In this document: positions 10,407-19,621 of the stretch, in pieces
Position numbering within the stretch: the stretch's first letter is position 1
Layout: each line of letters begins with the position of its first letter
Assembly (NCBI GenBank): GCA_029860045.1
Contig: JAOUBY010000010.1
Coordinates: 1-43,712 of the forward strand
Direction: 5' to 3'
Source: Gammaproteobacteria bacterium
GTDB lineage: Bacteria > Pseudomonadota > Gammaproteobacteria > UBA9214
Length of the DNA: 43,712 nt
Notes under the pieces: model-generated
The model's input: only the letters and a program-made list of their open reading frames with translations
What the model was told of the DNA's origin: nothing
Databases searched by the model: none
Translations under genes and position numbers: made by a program

Positions 10407-10937
10407 CTAGTTGCGCCCGGGGTCGTCGCAGCCGGCATATTTCACCGTGCTGTCCGGGTCACGAATTCTCAGCAGCGCGGTATCGATGCAGGCATCCAGG
10501 TAGCCGCCAAACAACTCCGGTGTATTGATGCCCACTATGCGCCCCGCCACTTCCCGGCCGCTGCCATCGATAAACACGATGGTCGGTGTCAGCCAGGCCT
10601 TGTAACGGCCGGCGATCTCGTCCACCGCATGGCGCTGGCCGTCAAAGTCGGTGACCCGGGAGCCATCATCCAGTATCAGCCGGCGGATGATGACCCTGTC
10701 GGTGTACTCGCCGCTGATCAGCATGGGGCCAAGAAAATCCTGCTCCAGCTGTCGGCAATACGGGCAGTCGATGGCGCTGAAGGTCAGCATGATCGGTAAT
10801 TGCCGTTGCTGCGCGCGCACGCCGTCTTGTTGCAGGCTGTCACTGACCGGAACGTCGAATTCGGCCTGCGCGCTGCAGACGATCCAGAATAAGGCCCAAA
10901 CGGTGAGTACGGGATTGTATAATCGTCGTTTCATCAT
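10407..10937 (-). CDS. Secreted thioredoxin-fold protein (CPYC active site)
   Basis: Signal peptide MMKRRLYNPVLTVWALFWIVCSAQA, FSAIDCPYCRQLEQDF, cis-Pro region LTPTIVFIDGSGREV. The ORF-track start at 11054 runs into hemC; the MM start at 10937 is preferred. Confidence 0.87.
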   Translation of the reverse strand: MMKRRLYNPVLTVWALFWIVCSAQAEFDVPVSDSLQQDGVRAQQRQLPIMLTFSAIDCPYCRQLEQDFLGPMLISGEYTDRVIIRRLILDDGSRVTDFDGQRHAVDEIAGRYKAWLTPTIVFIDGSGREVAGRIVGINTPELFGGYLDACIDTALLRIRDPDSTVKYAGCDDPGRN

Positions 10938-10963
10938 TCCATTAAGAGGTTGGACCGCAAGCA

Positions 10964-11893
10964 ATGTCAACCAGTTCACTACGTATTGCGACCCGTAAAA
11001 GTCCGCTGGCCCTGTGGCAGGCCGAGCATGTGCGTGCACGTTTGCAGGAGGCACACCCGGGACTGGTAGTGGAACTGCTCACCATGAGTACACAGGGTGA
11101 CCGGATACTGGACAGCCCGCTGGCAAAGATCGGCGGCAAGGGCCTGTTCGTGAAGGAGCTGGAACAGGGCATGCTGACCGGGGATGCCGACATAGCCGTG
11201 CATTCCATGAAGGACGTGCCGGCCGAGCTGCCGGATGGGCTGGAGATCGGCGCCATTCTTGAGCGCGAGGATCCGCAGGATGCGTTCGTGTCCAACCACT
11301 ACGCGAATGTCGATGCGCTCCCGCAGGGTGCGCGTGTCGGCACCTCCAGCCTGCGTCGCCAGTGCCAGTTGCGTGCGCGGCGCCCGGATCTCGAAATCCT
11401 CGACCTGCGCGGTAATGTCGGCACACGACTGGGCAAGCTGGATGCCGGTGACTATGACGCCATCGTGCTGGCCTGCGCCGGGCTGAAACGCCTTGGCCTG
11501 GGCGAACGTATTACTGCAGCATTCTCCCCCGAGACCATGCTGCCGGCCATTGCGCAGGGTGTGATCGGTATCGAGTGCCGCAGTGACGATGTGTGGGTGG
11601 CCGGGCTGATCGATGTATTGAACGACCCGCACACCGCGATCCGTACGCAGGCGGAGCGCGCCATGAATGCGCGTCTTGCCGGCGGCTGCCAGGCGCCGGT
11701 CGCCGGGTTTTCCGAACTTGTCGACGGTACGCTGGAGCTGCGCGGCCTGGTCGGCCGTCCCGATGGCAGTGACATCATTCACGGCGCGATCAGCGGCCCT
11801 GCGGACGATGCCGTGGCACTGGGGCGCGAGCTGGCCGAGGACCTGCTGGGGCGCGGCGCCGATGTCATCCTGAACGAGTTGCTGGGTGACTAG
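10964..11893 (+). CDS. hemC: Porphobilinogen deaminase (hydroxymethylbilane synthase)
   Basis: [26 protein letters not shown] cofactor site. Confidence 0.98.
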   Translation: MSTSSLRIATRKSPLALWQAEHVRARLQEAHPGLVVELLTMSTQGDRILDSPLAKIGGKGLFVKELEQGMLTGDADIAVHSMKDVPAELPDGLEIGAILEREDPQDAFVSNHYANVDALPQGARVGTSSLRRQCQLRARRPDLEILDLRGNVGTRLGKLDAGDYDAIVLACAGLKRLGLGERITAAFSPETMLPAIAQGVIGIECRSDDVWVAGLIDVLNDPHTAIRTQAERAMNARLAGGCQAPVAGFSELVDGTLELRGLVGRPDGSDIIHGAISGPADDAVALGRELAEDLLGRGADVILNELLGD

Positions 11894-12635
11894 CGTCCTG
11901 GTTACCCGTCCGGCCGGTCAGGCAGACGGTCTGTGTGAGCGCATCACTGCACTGGGGCATGAGCCCATTCATCTTCCCTCCATCGAGATCGCTGAACCCG
12001 AAGACAGTGCTGCGCTGGATGCATTCGTCAAACGGATGGATCACTGCGACCTCGTGGTACTGGTCAGTGTCAACGCGGTACACATGGGGCTTGCAAAGAT
12101 CCTGCAACAGCGCGACTGGCCGCAACACACACAGTTGGCTGCCGTGGGCCCCACTTCAACTGCAGCCGTTGCGGCGCTGGGGCTGCATGTTGATCACGTG
12201 CCGGAACACGAATTCAGCAGTGAAGGTTTACTGGCGCTGCCCGCATTGCAGGACATGCAGGGCAAGCAGGTTGCCATCCTGCGCGGCAACGGCGGACGTA
12301 ACGCCCTGTCTGAAGCCCTTGCTGCGCGTGGTGCGCAGGTGGAGTACGTCGAGGTGTACCGGCGCGTGTGCCCGCGGGGTTTGGCAGAGCAACTGCAACA
12401 ACTGTTGCAGGATCACGCGCTGGACGTAATCACCGCGACCAGCAACGAGACCCTGCAGAACCTTTACGACATGGCCGGTAGCGCAGGTCAGTCGTTGCTG
12501 CGTAATATCCCACTGGTGGTGGCTAGCCGACGCCAGGCCGCGCTGGCCGCGCAACTCGGCTTCACACAGGGCGCGGTGATCGCCGGACACGCGAGTGATG
12601 AGGCGATGGTGGCGAGTGTGAAGCAAATTGTTTAG
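11886..12635 (+). CDS. hemD: Uroporphyrinogen-III synthase
   Basis: GTG start overlapping the hemC stop; [30 protein letters not shown]. Confidence 0.95.
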   Translation: MTSVLVTRPAGQADGLCERITALGHEPIHLPSIEIAEPEDSAALDAFVKRMDHCDLVVLVSVNAVHMGLAKILQQRDWPQHTQLAAVGPTSTAAVAALGLHVDHVPEHEFSSEGLLALPALQDMQGKQVAILRGNGGRNALSEALAARGAQVEYVEVYRRVCPRGLAEQLQQLLQDHALDVITATSNETLQNLYDMAGSAGQSLLRNIPLVVASRRQAALAAQLGFTQGAVIAGHASDEAMVASVKQIV

Positions 12636-12647
12636 CCATAAAATATC

Positions 12648-12965
12648 ATGAACATAATTTCATTCACGCAATTTGCGTTACTTTTCATTGCGGTAATTGT
12701 TTTGCATGTGGTCTGGGCTAAATACAGGATAAAACAATGGGCGTTACGTAATGATTACGTTATCAACAAATGCAAAATTTGCCTTACAGATATAGGGCCC
12801 TTTTCATACTTTGGAACAAGTGGCGGTCAATCTGTTTTCAAAGTAGAAGCAGTGAATTCTGAAGGAGAAATTGAAAAAGGCTATGCGCGCGCTGGCGGTT
12901 TCTTTTTTGGATTATTGAGAAAACGTGTTGAGGTGAAGTGGGATAGAAAACCGTTGGGCGAATAA
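12648..12965 (+). CDS. Hypothetical small membrane-anchored protein (orphan, AT-rich)
   Basis: 105-aa ORF with N-terminal hydrophobic helix (FALLFIAVIVLHVVWAKY), CxxC (CKIC); visibly lower GC than neighbours. Confidence 0.65.
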   Translation: MNIISFTQFALLFIAVIVLHVVWAKYRIKQWALRNDYVINKCKICLTDIGPFSYFGTSGGQSVFKVEAVNSEGEIEKGYARAGGFFFGLLRKRVEVKWDRKPLGE

Positions 12966-13138
12966 TCGTTTGCCAGGGCCGTCAATTTTATGCATGGAAT
13001 CGCGCCTTCATCGCTAATGCGCATCCCTGCGCTACGCGATGTACCTACATCCGTGTAGGCAAAGGCGCTCCTGCAATTAATCGTCGTTCCTTGCGCCTTG
13101 GCGCGAGCTTATTTTAGTTACAAAGTGCCAATCAAAAA

Positions 13139-14182
13139 CTAATCACGCTTCAGACCCTTGATGCTCTCTGCCATGGCGGCGTACTCGAAGGCATCCGAGA
13201 AGAAGCGTGATGCATCGAGTTCGTGCTGCATGAACAGGCTGTGTCCGGCATGCACCATCACCGGTGGGCCGCTCATGTAAATGTCGTGTTCGGACAGATC
13301 CGGGTACTGTTTGACCACGGCATCAGTGACCAGGCCGGTTTCTCCGGTCCATTCGTCTTCCGCCATTGGGTCGGACAGCACCGGGGTGTAGCTGAAGTTC
13401 GGGTGTTCCCTGAGCCACTGCTGCGGCAGTACATCAAGGTACAGGTCGCGCACGGCGCGTACACCCCAGAACAGGTGCATGGGCTTGTCGATACCGGTTT
13501 CAAACGCGTGTTCCAGGATACCCTTGATCGGCGCGAAGCCGGTGCCGCCGCCGATCAGGATAGCGGGACGGTCCGAGTCCTCGCGCAGGAAGAAGGTGCC
13601 CAGTGGCCCGCGAATGCGCCACATGGCCTTTTCCTTCATGCTGTGAAATACCTGGTCGGTAAACAGGCCACCTTCCACGAAGCGGATATGCAGTTCGACG
13701 AATTCATCGTCATGCGGTGCATTGGCAATCGAGAAGGCGCGCGGCTCGTGGTCCTTGATCAGCACGTCGATGTACTGGCCGGCGAGAAACTGCATGCGTT
13801 CCGTGGCCGGCAGCTTCAGGTAAATGCGGATGACATCGTGCGCCAGGTGCTCGAGTTTCTGCACACGGCAGGGCAGGGTCTTGACCTCGATGTCGCGCGC
13901 GGCATCGACTTCGCGCACCACGATTTCAAGGTCGCTGGCTGGCCGCGCCTGGCAGAACAGCGCCCTGTGTGTGGCCCTGTCGGTCTCGTTCAGCGCCGGT
14001 GGCGGGCCGTCGGGATAGCCCACCGTGCCGGTTGCCAGCGTGCCCATGCAGGAACCGCAGGCGCCATTGCGACAGCCGTATGGCAGAATAACGCCCTGGC
14101 GCAGCGCGGCATCCAGCACGCTTTCGTTTTCATCAACGGAAAAGCGGTGACCGCTGGACTGTATGGTGACCGTGTAGGGCAT
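13139..14182 (-). CDS. 2Fe-2S ferredoxin plus FAD/NAD-binding oxidoreductase (CDP-6-deoxy-delta-3,4-glucoseen reductase-like)
   Basis: N-terminal CRNGACGSCMG 2Fe-2S motif, RAFSIANAP FAD site, ILIGGGTGFAPIKGI NAD site. Confidence 0.94.
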   Translation of the reverse strand: MPYTVTIQSSGHRFSVDENESVLDAALRQGVILPYGCRNGACGSCMGTLATGTVGYPDGPPPALNETDRATHRALFCQARPASDLEIVVREVDAARDIEVKTLPCRVQKLEHLAHDVIRIYLKLPATERMQFLAGQYIDVLIKDHEPRAFSIANAPHDDEFVELHIRFVEGGLFTDQVFHSMKEKAMWRIRGPLGTFFLREDSDRPAILIGGGTGFAPIKGILEHAFETGIDKPMHLFWGVRAVRDLYLDVLPQQWLREHPNFSYTPVLSDPMAEDEWTGETGLVTDAVVKQYPDLSEHDIYMSGPPVMVHAGHSLFMQHELDASRFFSDAFEYAAMAESIKGLKRD

Positions 14183-14232
14183 GGTGCTGCAAGAACCTTA
14201 TACAAGAGGATGGGCATTGTCGCTGATCTGGT

Positions 14233-15102
14233 ATGGAAGATAAACCGGGAAACTCTGTGCTTATCGTTGGTTGCGGCTACATTGGCCGGCGTGTGGCGGC
14301 ACTGTTAACGGCGCAGCAGTGCGCGGTAACGGGCATGGTGCGCAGCCCGGAGAGCGTTGCGGCGCTAAAGGCAACTGGTATCGATGGTCTTTGTGCAGAC
14401 CTTGATGCCGGGCTTCCCGATATCTCTGCTGATGAGATTTACTACTTTGCGCCACCGCCCCGCGATGGCGACCGGGATACGCGCATGTCACATTTCCTTG
14501 CCGCGATCACAACAGCGCCACGACGCATCGTATATATCAGTACCAGTGCCGTGTACGGCGATTGCAGCGGTGCCTGGATTACGGAACAGCAGCCAGTCAG
14601 TCCTACCACTGGCCGGGGCCGGCGACGGCTGGATGCCGAGCGCCAGTTGATTGCATGGTCTGAGGCGAATGATGCGCAATGGCTCATCCTGCGCGTGCCC
14701 GGCATTTACGGTCCGGGCAAGTTGCCGCTGGCGCGCCTGCGCAAGGGCTTGCCGGTGTTGCGCGAGGCGGATGCGCCGTGGACCAACCGGATTCACGGTG
14801 ATGACCTTGCTGCGATTTGTGTGGCTGCCATGCAGTCGGCCCATGCGAACACGGTGTACAACGTCAGCGACGGACACCCCAGTAACATGACGGATTACTT
14901 CTTTCGTGTTGCCGATGCCGCTGGCTTGCCACACCCCCCGCAGGTGTCGCCTGCCGAGGCCGAGACGGCATTGTCTGCCGGTATGTTGTCATTTCTCAAC
15001 GATTCGCGGCGCATGAACAACGACAAGTTGCTACGTGAGCTGGATATCAGTTTGCAGTACCCGGAGCTGGCCGCGGGTCTGAAATCCTGCTTTACAGACT
15101 GA
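14233..15102 (+). CDS. NAD(P)-dependent epimerase/SDR family protein (YeeZ-like)
   Basis: VLIVGCGYIGRRVAALL Rossmann motif, YISTSAVYGDCSG, LRVPGIYGPGK. Confidence 0.9.
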   Translation: MEDKPGNSVLIVGCGYIGRRVAALLTAQQCAVTGMVRSPESVAALKATGIDGLCADLDAGLPDISADEIYYFAPPPRDGDRDTRMSHFLAAITTAPRRIVYISTSAVYGDCSGAWITEQQPVSPTTGRGRRRLDAERQLIAWSEANDAQWLILRVPGIYGPGKLPLARLRKGLPVLREADAPWTNRIHGDDLAAICVAAMQSAHANTVYNVSDGHPSNMTDYFFRVADAAGLPHPPQVSPAEAETALSAGMLSFLNDSRRMNNDKLLRELDISLQYPELAAGLKSCFTD

Positions 15103-15859
15103 ATTCGGCGACCACCGGCGTGTGGTCGGACGGGCGTTCCAGCCGGCGTGGTTCCTTGTCGATAGTGCACGATAGGCACTGTTCAGCCAGTGCGGGGCTG
15201 GCCAGTATCAGGTCAATACGCAGCCCCCGGTTACGCCGAAAGCCGGCGGCGCGATAATCCCACCAGCTGAAACTGTTCTCTTCCTGTGTGAACTGGCGAA
15301 ACGTGTCGCTCAGGCCCAGATCAAGGATCTTCTGCAGGGCCTGGCGTTCCGGTGTGCTGCACAGGATGCGCTCATGCCAGGCCTCCGGATCATGCACGTC
15401 ACGGTCATCGGGGGCGATGTTGAAATCACCGACGGTGACGAAACGCTCATGTGTCTTGAGCTGGTCGGCAATGTGATCGGTGATCTTTTCCAGCCAGTGC
15501 AGCTTGTGGGCGTATTTCTCGCTACCGACTTCCTGTCCGTTGACGACATACAGGTCGAGGATGCGCACGCCATTGATGGTGGCGCCGAGGATGCGCCGCT
15601 GTGGATCGTCGAGCCCCGGCACATCGGTAACCACGTCACTGGCTTCACTCTTGCTGATGATCGCGACGCCGTTGTAGGTCTTTTGCCCCGAGAACACGAC
15701 GTGATAACCGGCCGCACGGATTTCATCCGCCGGAAAATTCTCGTCGGTCAGCTTGGTTTCCTGCAGGCACAGCACATCTACTTCACTTATGGCCAGCCAG
15801 TCGAGTACCTGCGGCAGGCGGACCTTGAGGGAATTGACGTTCCAGGTGGCTATTTTCAT
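15092..15859 (-). CDS. xthA: Exodeoxyribonuclease III
   Basis: MKIATWNVNSLKVRLPQVLDWL, LQETKL, GDFNIAPDD, SDHTPVVAEF. Confidence 0.97.
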   Translation of the reverse strand: MKIATWNVNSLKVRLPQVLDWLAISEVDVLCLQETKLTDENFPADEIRAAGYHVVFSGQKTYNGVAIISKSEASDVVTDVPGLDDPQRRILGATINGVRILDLYVVNGQEVGSEKYAHKLHWLEKITDHIADQLKTHERFVTVGDFNIAPDDRDVHDPEAWHERILCSTPERQALQKILDLGLSDTFRQFTQEENSFSWWDYRAAGFRRNRGLRIDLILASPALAEQCLSCTIDKEPRRLERPSDHTPVVAEFSL

Positions 15860-15867
15860 GAAAGAAC

Positions 15868-17904
15868 CTACGCGGCCAGTCCGGAATGTCTGAGCAGCGC
15901 GTCGATCTGCGGTTCGCGGCCGCGGAATTCCACGAACAGTTCCATGGGTTCGCGTGAGCCACCCTGTTCAAGGATGCTGTGCAGGAATTTGTTGCCGGTG
16001 TCGCGGTTAAAGATGCCGGTTTCCTCGAAAGCGGAGAAGGCATCGGCAGACAGCACCTCTGCCCACTTGTAGCTGTAGTAGCCGGCCGCATAACCGCCGC
16101 CGAAGATGTGCGTGAAGCCATTCTCGAAGCGGTTAAATTCAGGTGGCTGGACCACGGCAACCTGTTTGCGCACGTCTTCCAGTGTTTCATGGATGCGTGC
16201 GCCTTGCTTGCTGTCGTAGTCGCGGTGCATGTGGAAATCAAACAGCGCAAATTCCAGCTGGCGCAGCATCTGCATCGCGGACTGGAAATTCTTTGCCTTG
16301 TGCATGCGCTGGTACAGTTCCTCCGGGATTTTTTCTCCGCTCTGGTAGTGACCCGCAATCAGGTCCAGCGCGTCGCGCTCCCAGCACCAGTTTTCCATGA
16401 ACTGGCTGGGTAGTTCCACCGCATCCCACGCCACACCGTTGATGCCGGATACGCCGGCGTGGTCGATCTGTGTGAGCATGTGCTGCAGGCCGTGACCGAA
16501 TTCGTGGAACAGGGTGATGACCTCGTCATGCGTGAACAATGCAGGGTCATCGCCAATCGGCGGCGAGAAATTACAGGTGAGGTAGGCTACCGGCGTCTGT
16601 ATGCCATCAGCTTTTCTCCGGCGGCATACGCATTCGTCCATCCATGCGCCGCCACGTTTGTGGGGTCGTGCATAGAGGTCAAGATAGAACTCGCCCCGGG
16701 TGTTACCCGTAGCGTCGTTGATGCGATAGAAACGCACGTCCTCATGCCAGGTGTCGATACCTTCAACTGCATTGATCTGTAGCCCGTACAGGCGCTCCAC
16801 GATGGCAAACAGTCCGCTGACCACGCGTGGTTCCGGAAACCACGGTTTCAGTTCTTCCTGTGAAATGGAATATTTCTGCTGGCGCAACTGTTCCGAGTAG
16901 TACGGAATATCCCAGGCCTGCAGGTCTTCAAAGCCCTGTGTCGCGGCGAACTTGCTGACCTCTTCCAGTTCCAGTTCGCCGGCCGCCTTTGAGCGTTCCG
17001 CGAGGTCATTGAGGAAGCTGATCACCTGGTCGGTCGTTTCGGCCATCTTGGTAGCCAGCGAGCGTTCCGCGTAATTGTTGAAACCCAGTAACTGCGCAGC
17101 CTCGTGACGCAGTGCCATGATCTGCTGCATGTTAGCGCCGTTGTCATACACTCCTGCAGTCGGCCCGTTTTCCGATGCGCGGGTGACATAGGCAGTGTAC
17201 AGCTCTTCACGCAATGCCCGGTTTTCAGAATAGATCATTACCGGGTAATAGGACGGAAATTCCAGCGTGAACACCCAGCCGTCCAGTTCGCGCTGTTCTG
17301 CGGTCTGGCGCGCCAGCGAACGTGCACTCTCCGGTAATCCGGCAAGCAGTTGTTCATCGGTGATCTGCTTGTGCCATGCGGTGGTGGCATCCAGTACATT
17401 GTCGCTGTACTTCGAGGACAGCTTCGAGAGTTCCTGCATGATTTCCTTGTAGCGATCGCGCTGCGCCTGTTCCAGTTCAATGCCGGACAGACGGAAATCG
17501 CGCAGTGCGTTATCGATGACCTTGCGCTGCGCGGTATCCATGCGCCGGTATTCCTCTCCCTCGGCGATCTGCCGGAACGCCCTGTACAGGCCCTCGTGCT
17601 GGCCCAGTTCGGTGCCGTACTCGCTTAGCAACGGCAGGCATTCATTGTAGACCGCGCGCAGTGCATCCGTGTTGAGCACGGCATTCAGGTGACCGACAGG
17701 AGACCAGGCACGGCTGAGGCGGTCGTCCATGGCCTCCAGCGGCGCGACCAGGTTGTCCCAGTCATAGCTGTTATTTTCCGACAGCAGTTTTTCAACCAGG
17801 GCGCGGCCTTCAGCAAGTAATTGCTCGACGGCAGGTTTGACATGCTCCGGCCGGATGTCTGAAAAGCGCGGCAATCCGCCGTCGTTTAACAGGGGATTTG
17901 ACAT
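15868..17904 (-). CDS. prlC: Oligopeptidase A (M3 metallopeptidase)
   Basis: 678 aa, zinc motif TLFHEFGHGLQHML. Confidence 0.97.
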   Translation of the reverse strand: MSNPLLNDGGLPRFSDIRPEHVKPAVEQLLAEGRALVEKLLSENNSYDWDNLVAPLEAMDDRLSRAWSPVGHLNAVLNTDALRAVYNECLPLLSEYGTELGQHEGLYRAFRQIAEGEEYRRMDTAQRKVIDNALRDFRLSGIELEQAQRDRYKEIMQELSKLSSKYSDNVLDATTAWHKQITDEQLLAGLPESARSLARQTAEQRELDGWVFTLEFPSYYPVMIYSENRALREELYTAYVTRASENGPTAGVYDNGANMQQIMALRHEAAQLLGFNNYAERSLATKMAETTDQVISFLNDLAERSKAAGELELEEVSKFAATQGFEDLQAWDIPYYSEQLRQQKYSISQEELKPWFPEPRVVSGLFAIVERLYGLQINAVEGIDTWHEDVRFYRINDATGNTRGEFYLDLYARPHKRGGAWMDECVCRRRKADGIQTPVAYLTCNFSPPIGDDPALFTHDEVITLFHEFGHGLQHMLTQIDHAGVSGINGVAWDAVELPSQFMENWCWERDALDLIAGHYQSGEKIPEELYQRMHKAKNFQSAMQMLRQLEFALFDFHMHRDYDSKQGARIHETLEDVRKQVAVVQPPEFNRFENGFTHIFGGGYAAGYYSYKWAEVLSADAFSAFEETGIFNRDTGNKFLHSILEQGGSREPMELFVEFRGREPQIDALLRHSGLAA

Positions 17905-18018
17905 TCCTGAATTACCTCTCTGAAATTGTGTTTGTTCAAGCGATCAGGCGCAGACTTTAGCATGGTGAACTTGCCAGCGCCTACAGATTACCGGTAACGT
18001 TGCGTGCAACAATTAGCC

Positions 18019-18090
18019 ATTGCGGGAGCGCCTTGCAGGCGCGATTTGTTCGATAGCCGATCTATCGCGCCTGCAAGGCGCGCCTGCAAT
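18019..18090. repeat. REPIN-like palindrome (two REP-like arms, inverted)
   Basis: attgcgggagcgccttgcaggcgcgat ... atcgcgcctgcaaggcgcgcctgcaat; same core (GGAGCGCCTTGCAGGCGCGAT) recurs at 18674 and 24657. Confidence 0.85.
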
Positions 18091-18122
18091 TTTCGAAGTA
18101 CATAATCCACAGGTATTTTCTT

Positions 18123-18656
18123 GTGACAATCAGGACCTTTGAAACAATCGTGCCGTCTATTGACCCGACTGCCTATGTGGATGACGCGGCACTGGTGCTG
18201 GGTGATGTCACGCTGGCCGAGGATGTTTCGCTCTGGCCGCAGGTCGTTGCGCGTGGCGATGTGAACTCGATTGAGGTCGGTGCACGCACCAACATCCAGG
18301 ATGGCACCATCCTGCATGTCAGCCATGACAGTGAGTTTGCCCTCGGCGGTTTTCCGCTGCGCATCGGTGCGGACATCACGGTCGGACACCAGGCCATCCT
18401 GCATGGTTGCACCATCGAGGATAGTTGCCTGATTGGTATGGCGGCCACCGTGATGGACGGTGCCATTGTGCGCTCCGGCGCCATTGTCGGCGCTGGTAGC
18501 CTGGTGCCACCCGGGCATGACCTGGAAGGCGGTTACCTGTGGGTGGGCTCACCGGCGCGCAAGGTGCGGCCATTGCGTGACAAGGAGATCGGCTTCCTGG
18601 AGTATTCGGCGAAACATTACGTGGAGCTGAAGAACCGCCACATGGCGGGCAAATAA
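18123..18656 (+). CDS. Gamma-class carbonic anhydrase family protein
   Basis: Left-handed beta-helix repeats: VLGDVTLAEDVSLWPQVVARGDVNSIEVGARTNIQDGTILHV..., ITVGHQAILHGCTI. Confidence 0.95.
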   Translation: MTIRTFETIVPSIDPTAYVDDAALVLGDVTLAEDVSLWPQVVARGDVNSIEVGARTNIQDGTILHVSHDSEFALGGFPLRIGADITVGHQAILHGCTIEDSCLIGMAATVMDGAIVRSGAIVGAGSLVPPGHDLEGGYLWVGSPARKVRPLRDKEIGFLEYSAKHYVELKNRHMAGK

Positions 18657-18673
18657 TCTGCCATTTGATTGCC

Positions 18674-18740
18674 GTAGGAGCGCCTTGCAGGCGCGATGGT
18701 AGCTTGGTTTGACCACATCGCGCCTGCAAGGCGCTCCTAC
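18674..18740. repeat. REPIN-like palindrome
   Basis: gtaggagcgccttgcaggcgcgatgg ... ccacatcgcgcctgcaaggcgctcctac; near-perfect inverted arms. Confidence 0.88.
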
Positions 18741-18767
18741 AAAATTCTGTTGCTCTGCAGTTGCAAG

Positions 18768-19586
18768 TCAGCCTTCCCTCAGCGCCGTAATCACCGGCGC
18801 GGTGTCCGGTCGTACCTTGCGCCACAGGTAAAACGATTCCGCCGCCTGTTCCACCAGCATGCCCAGGCCATCCATAACCTGCTGCGCGCCCTGAACCTGC
18901 GCCCAGGCCATGAACGCGGTGGGTTCGCTACCGTACATCATGTCGTAACAGCAGGTATCCGGCGTGACTACGCTGCCTGCGATGGCGGGGACAGCACCAG
19001 ACAGGCTGGCCGCGGTGGCATTGATGATGAGGTCAAAGGTTTGCCCGGTAACATCATCCAGTCCGCAACCTTCGATGTGGCCCAGCGTGCAGAAGTGTTG
19101 CGCCAGAGCCACCGCCTTGTCCGCGGTGCGGTTGGCGATGACCAGCAGGGCCGGTTGTTCCTGCAATAACGGCTCGATTACACCGCGCGCGGCACCGCCG
19201 GCACCCAGTAACAGCAGGCGTTTGCCCTTAAGGGTGATGCCGTGATTGCTGCACAGGTCATGCACCAGCCCGACGCCATCGGTGTTATCGCCAAAGTGTG
19301 CGCCGGAAGGGTCCAGCACCAGCGTATTGACCGCGCCTGCATGCTCGGCGCGCGTGCTGCGTGTGCTGGCGAGTTGCCATGCCTCTTGCTTGAGCGGTAC
19401 GGTGATGTTCAGTCCCTTGCCGCCACGGCTTACGAAATCCGCTACTGCCGCGTTAAACGTGCCGGGCTCGACAAGGATGGCGCTGTAGTCAAGTGCCTGG
19501 TCGGTTTGCGCGGCAAACAGGCTGTGAATGCGTGGTGATTTGCTGTGGGCAACCGGGCTGCCCATCACGGCATAGTGGTCAGTCAT
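18768..19586 (-). CDS. aroE: Shikimate dehydrogenase
   Basis: YAVMGSPVAHSKSPRIHSLFA, GKGLNITVPLKQEA, LLLLGAGGAARGVI. Confidence 0.97.
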   Translation of the reverse strand: MTDHYAVMGSPVAHSKSPRIHSLFAAQTDQALDYSAILVEPGTFNAAVADFVSRGGKGLNITVPLKQEAWQLASTRSTRAEHAGAVNTLVLDPSGAHFGDNTDGVGLVHDLCSNHGITLKGKRLLLLGAGGAARGVIEPLLQEQPALLVIANRTADKAVALAQHFCTLGHIEGCGLDDVTGQTFDLIINATAASLSGAVPAIAGSVVTPDTCCYDMMYGSEPTAFMAWAQVQGAQQVMDGLGMLVEQAAESFYLWRKVRPDTAPVITALREG

Positions 19587-19621
19587 CTGTCATTCATTCG
19601 CTGTTTCGGATGCGCCTGTGT

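Noticed and set aside
12966-13138. Possible integron attC site after the AT-rich orphan ORF
   Set aside because: No RYYYAAC/GTTRRRY core-site pair and no integrase gene; palindromes resemble REP ends instead
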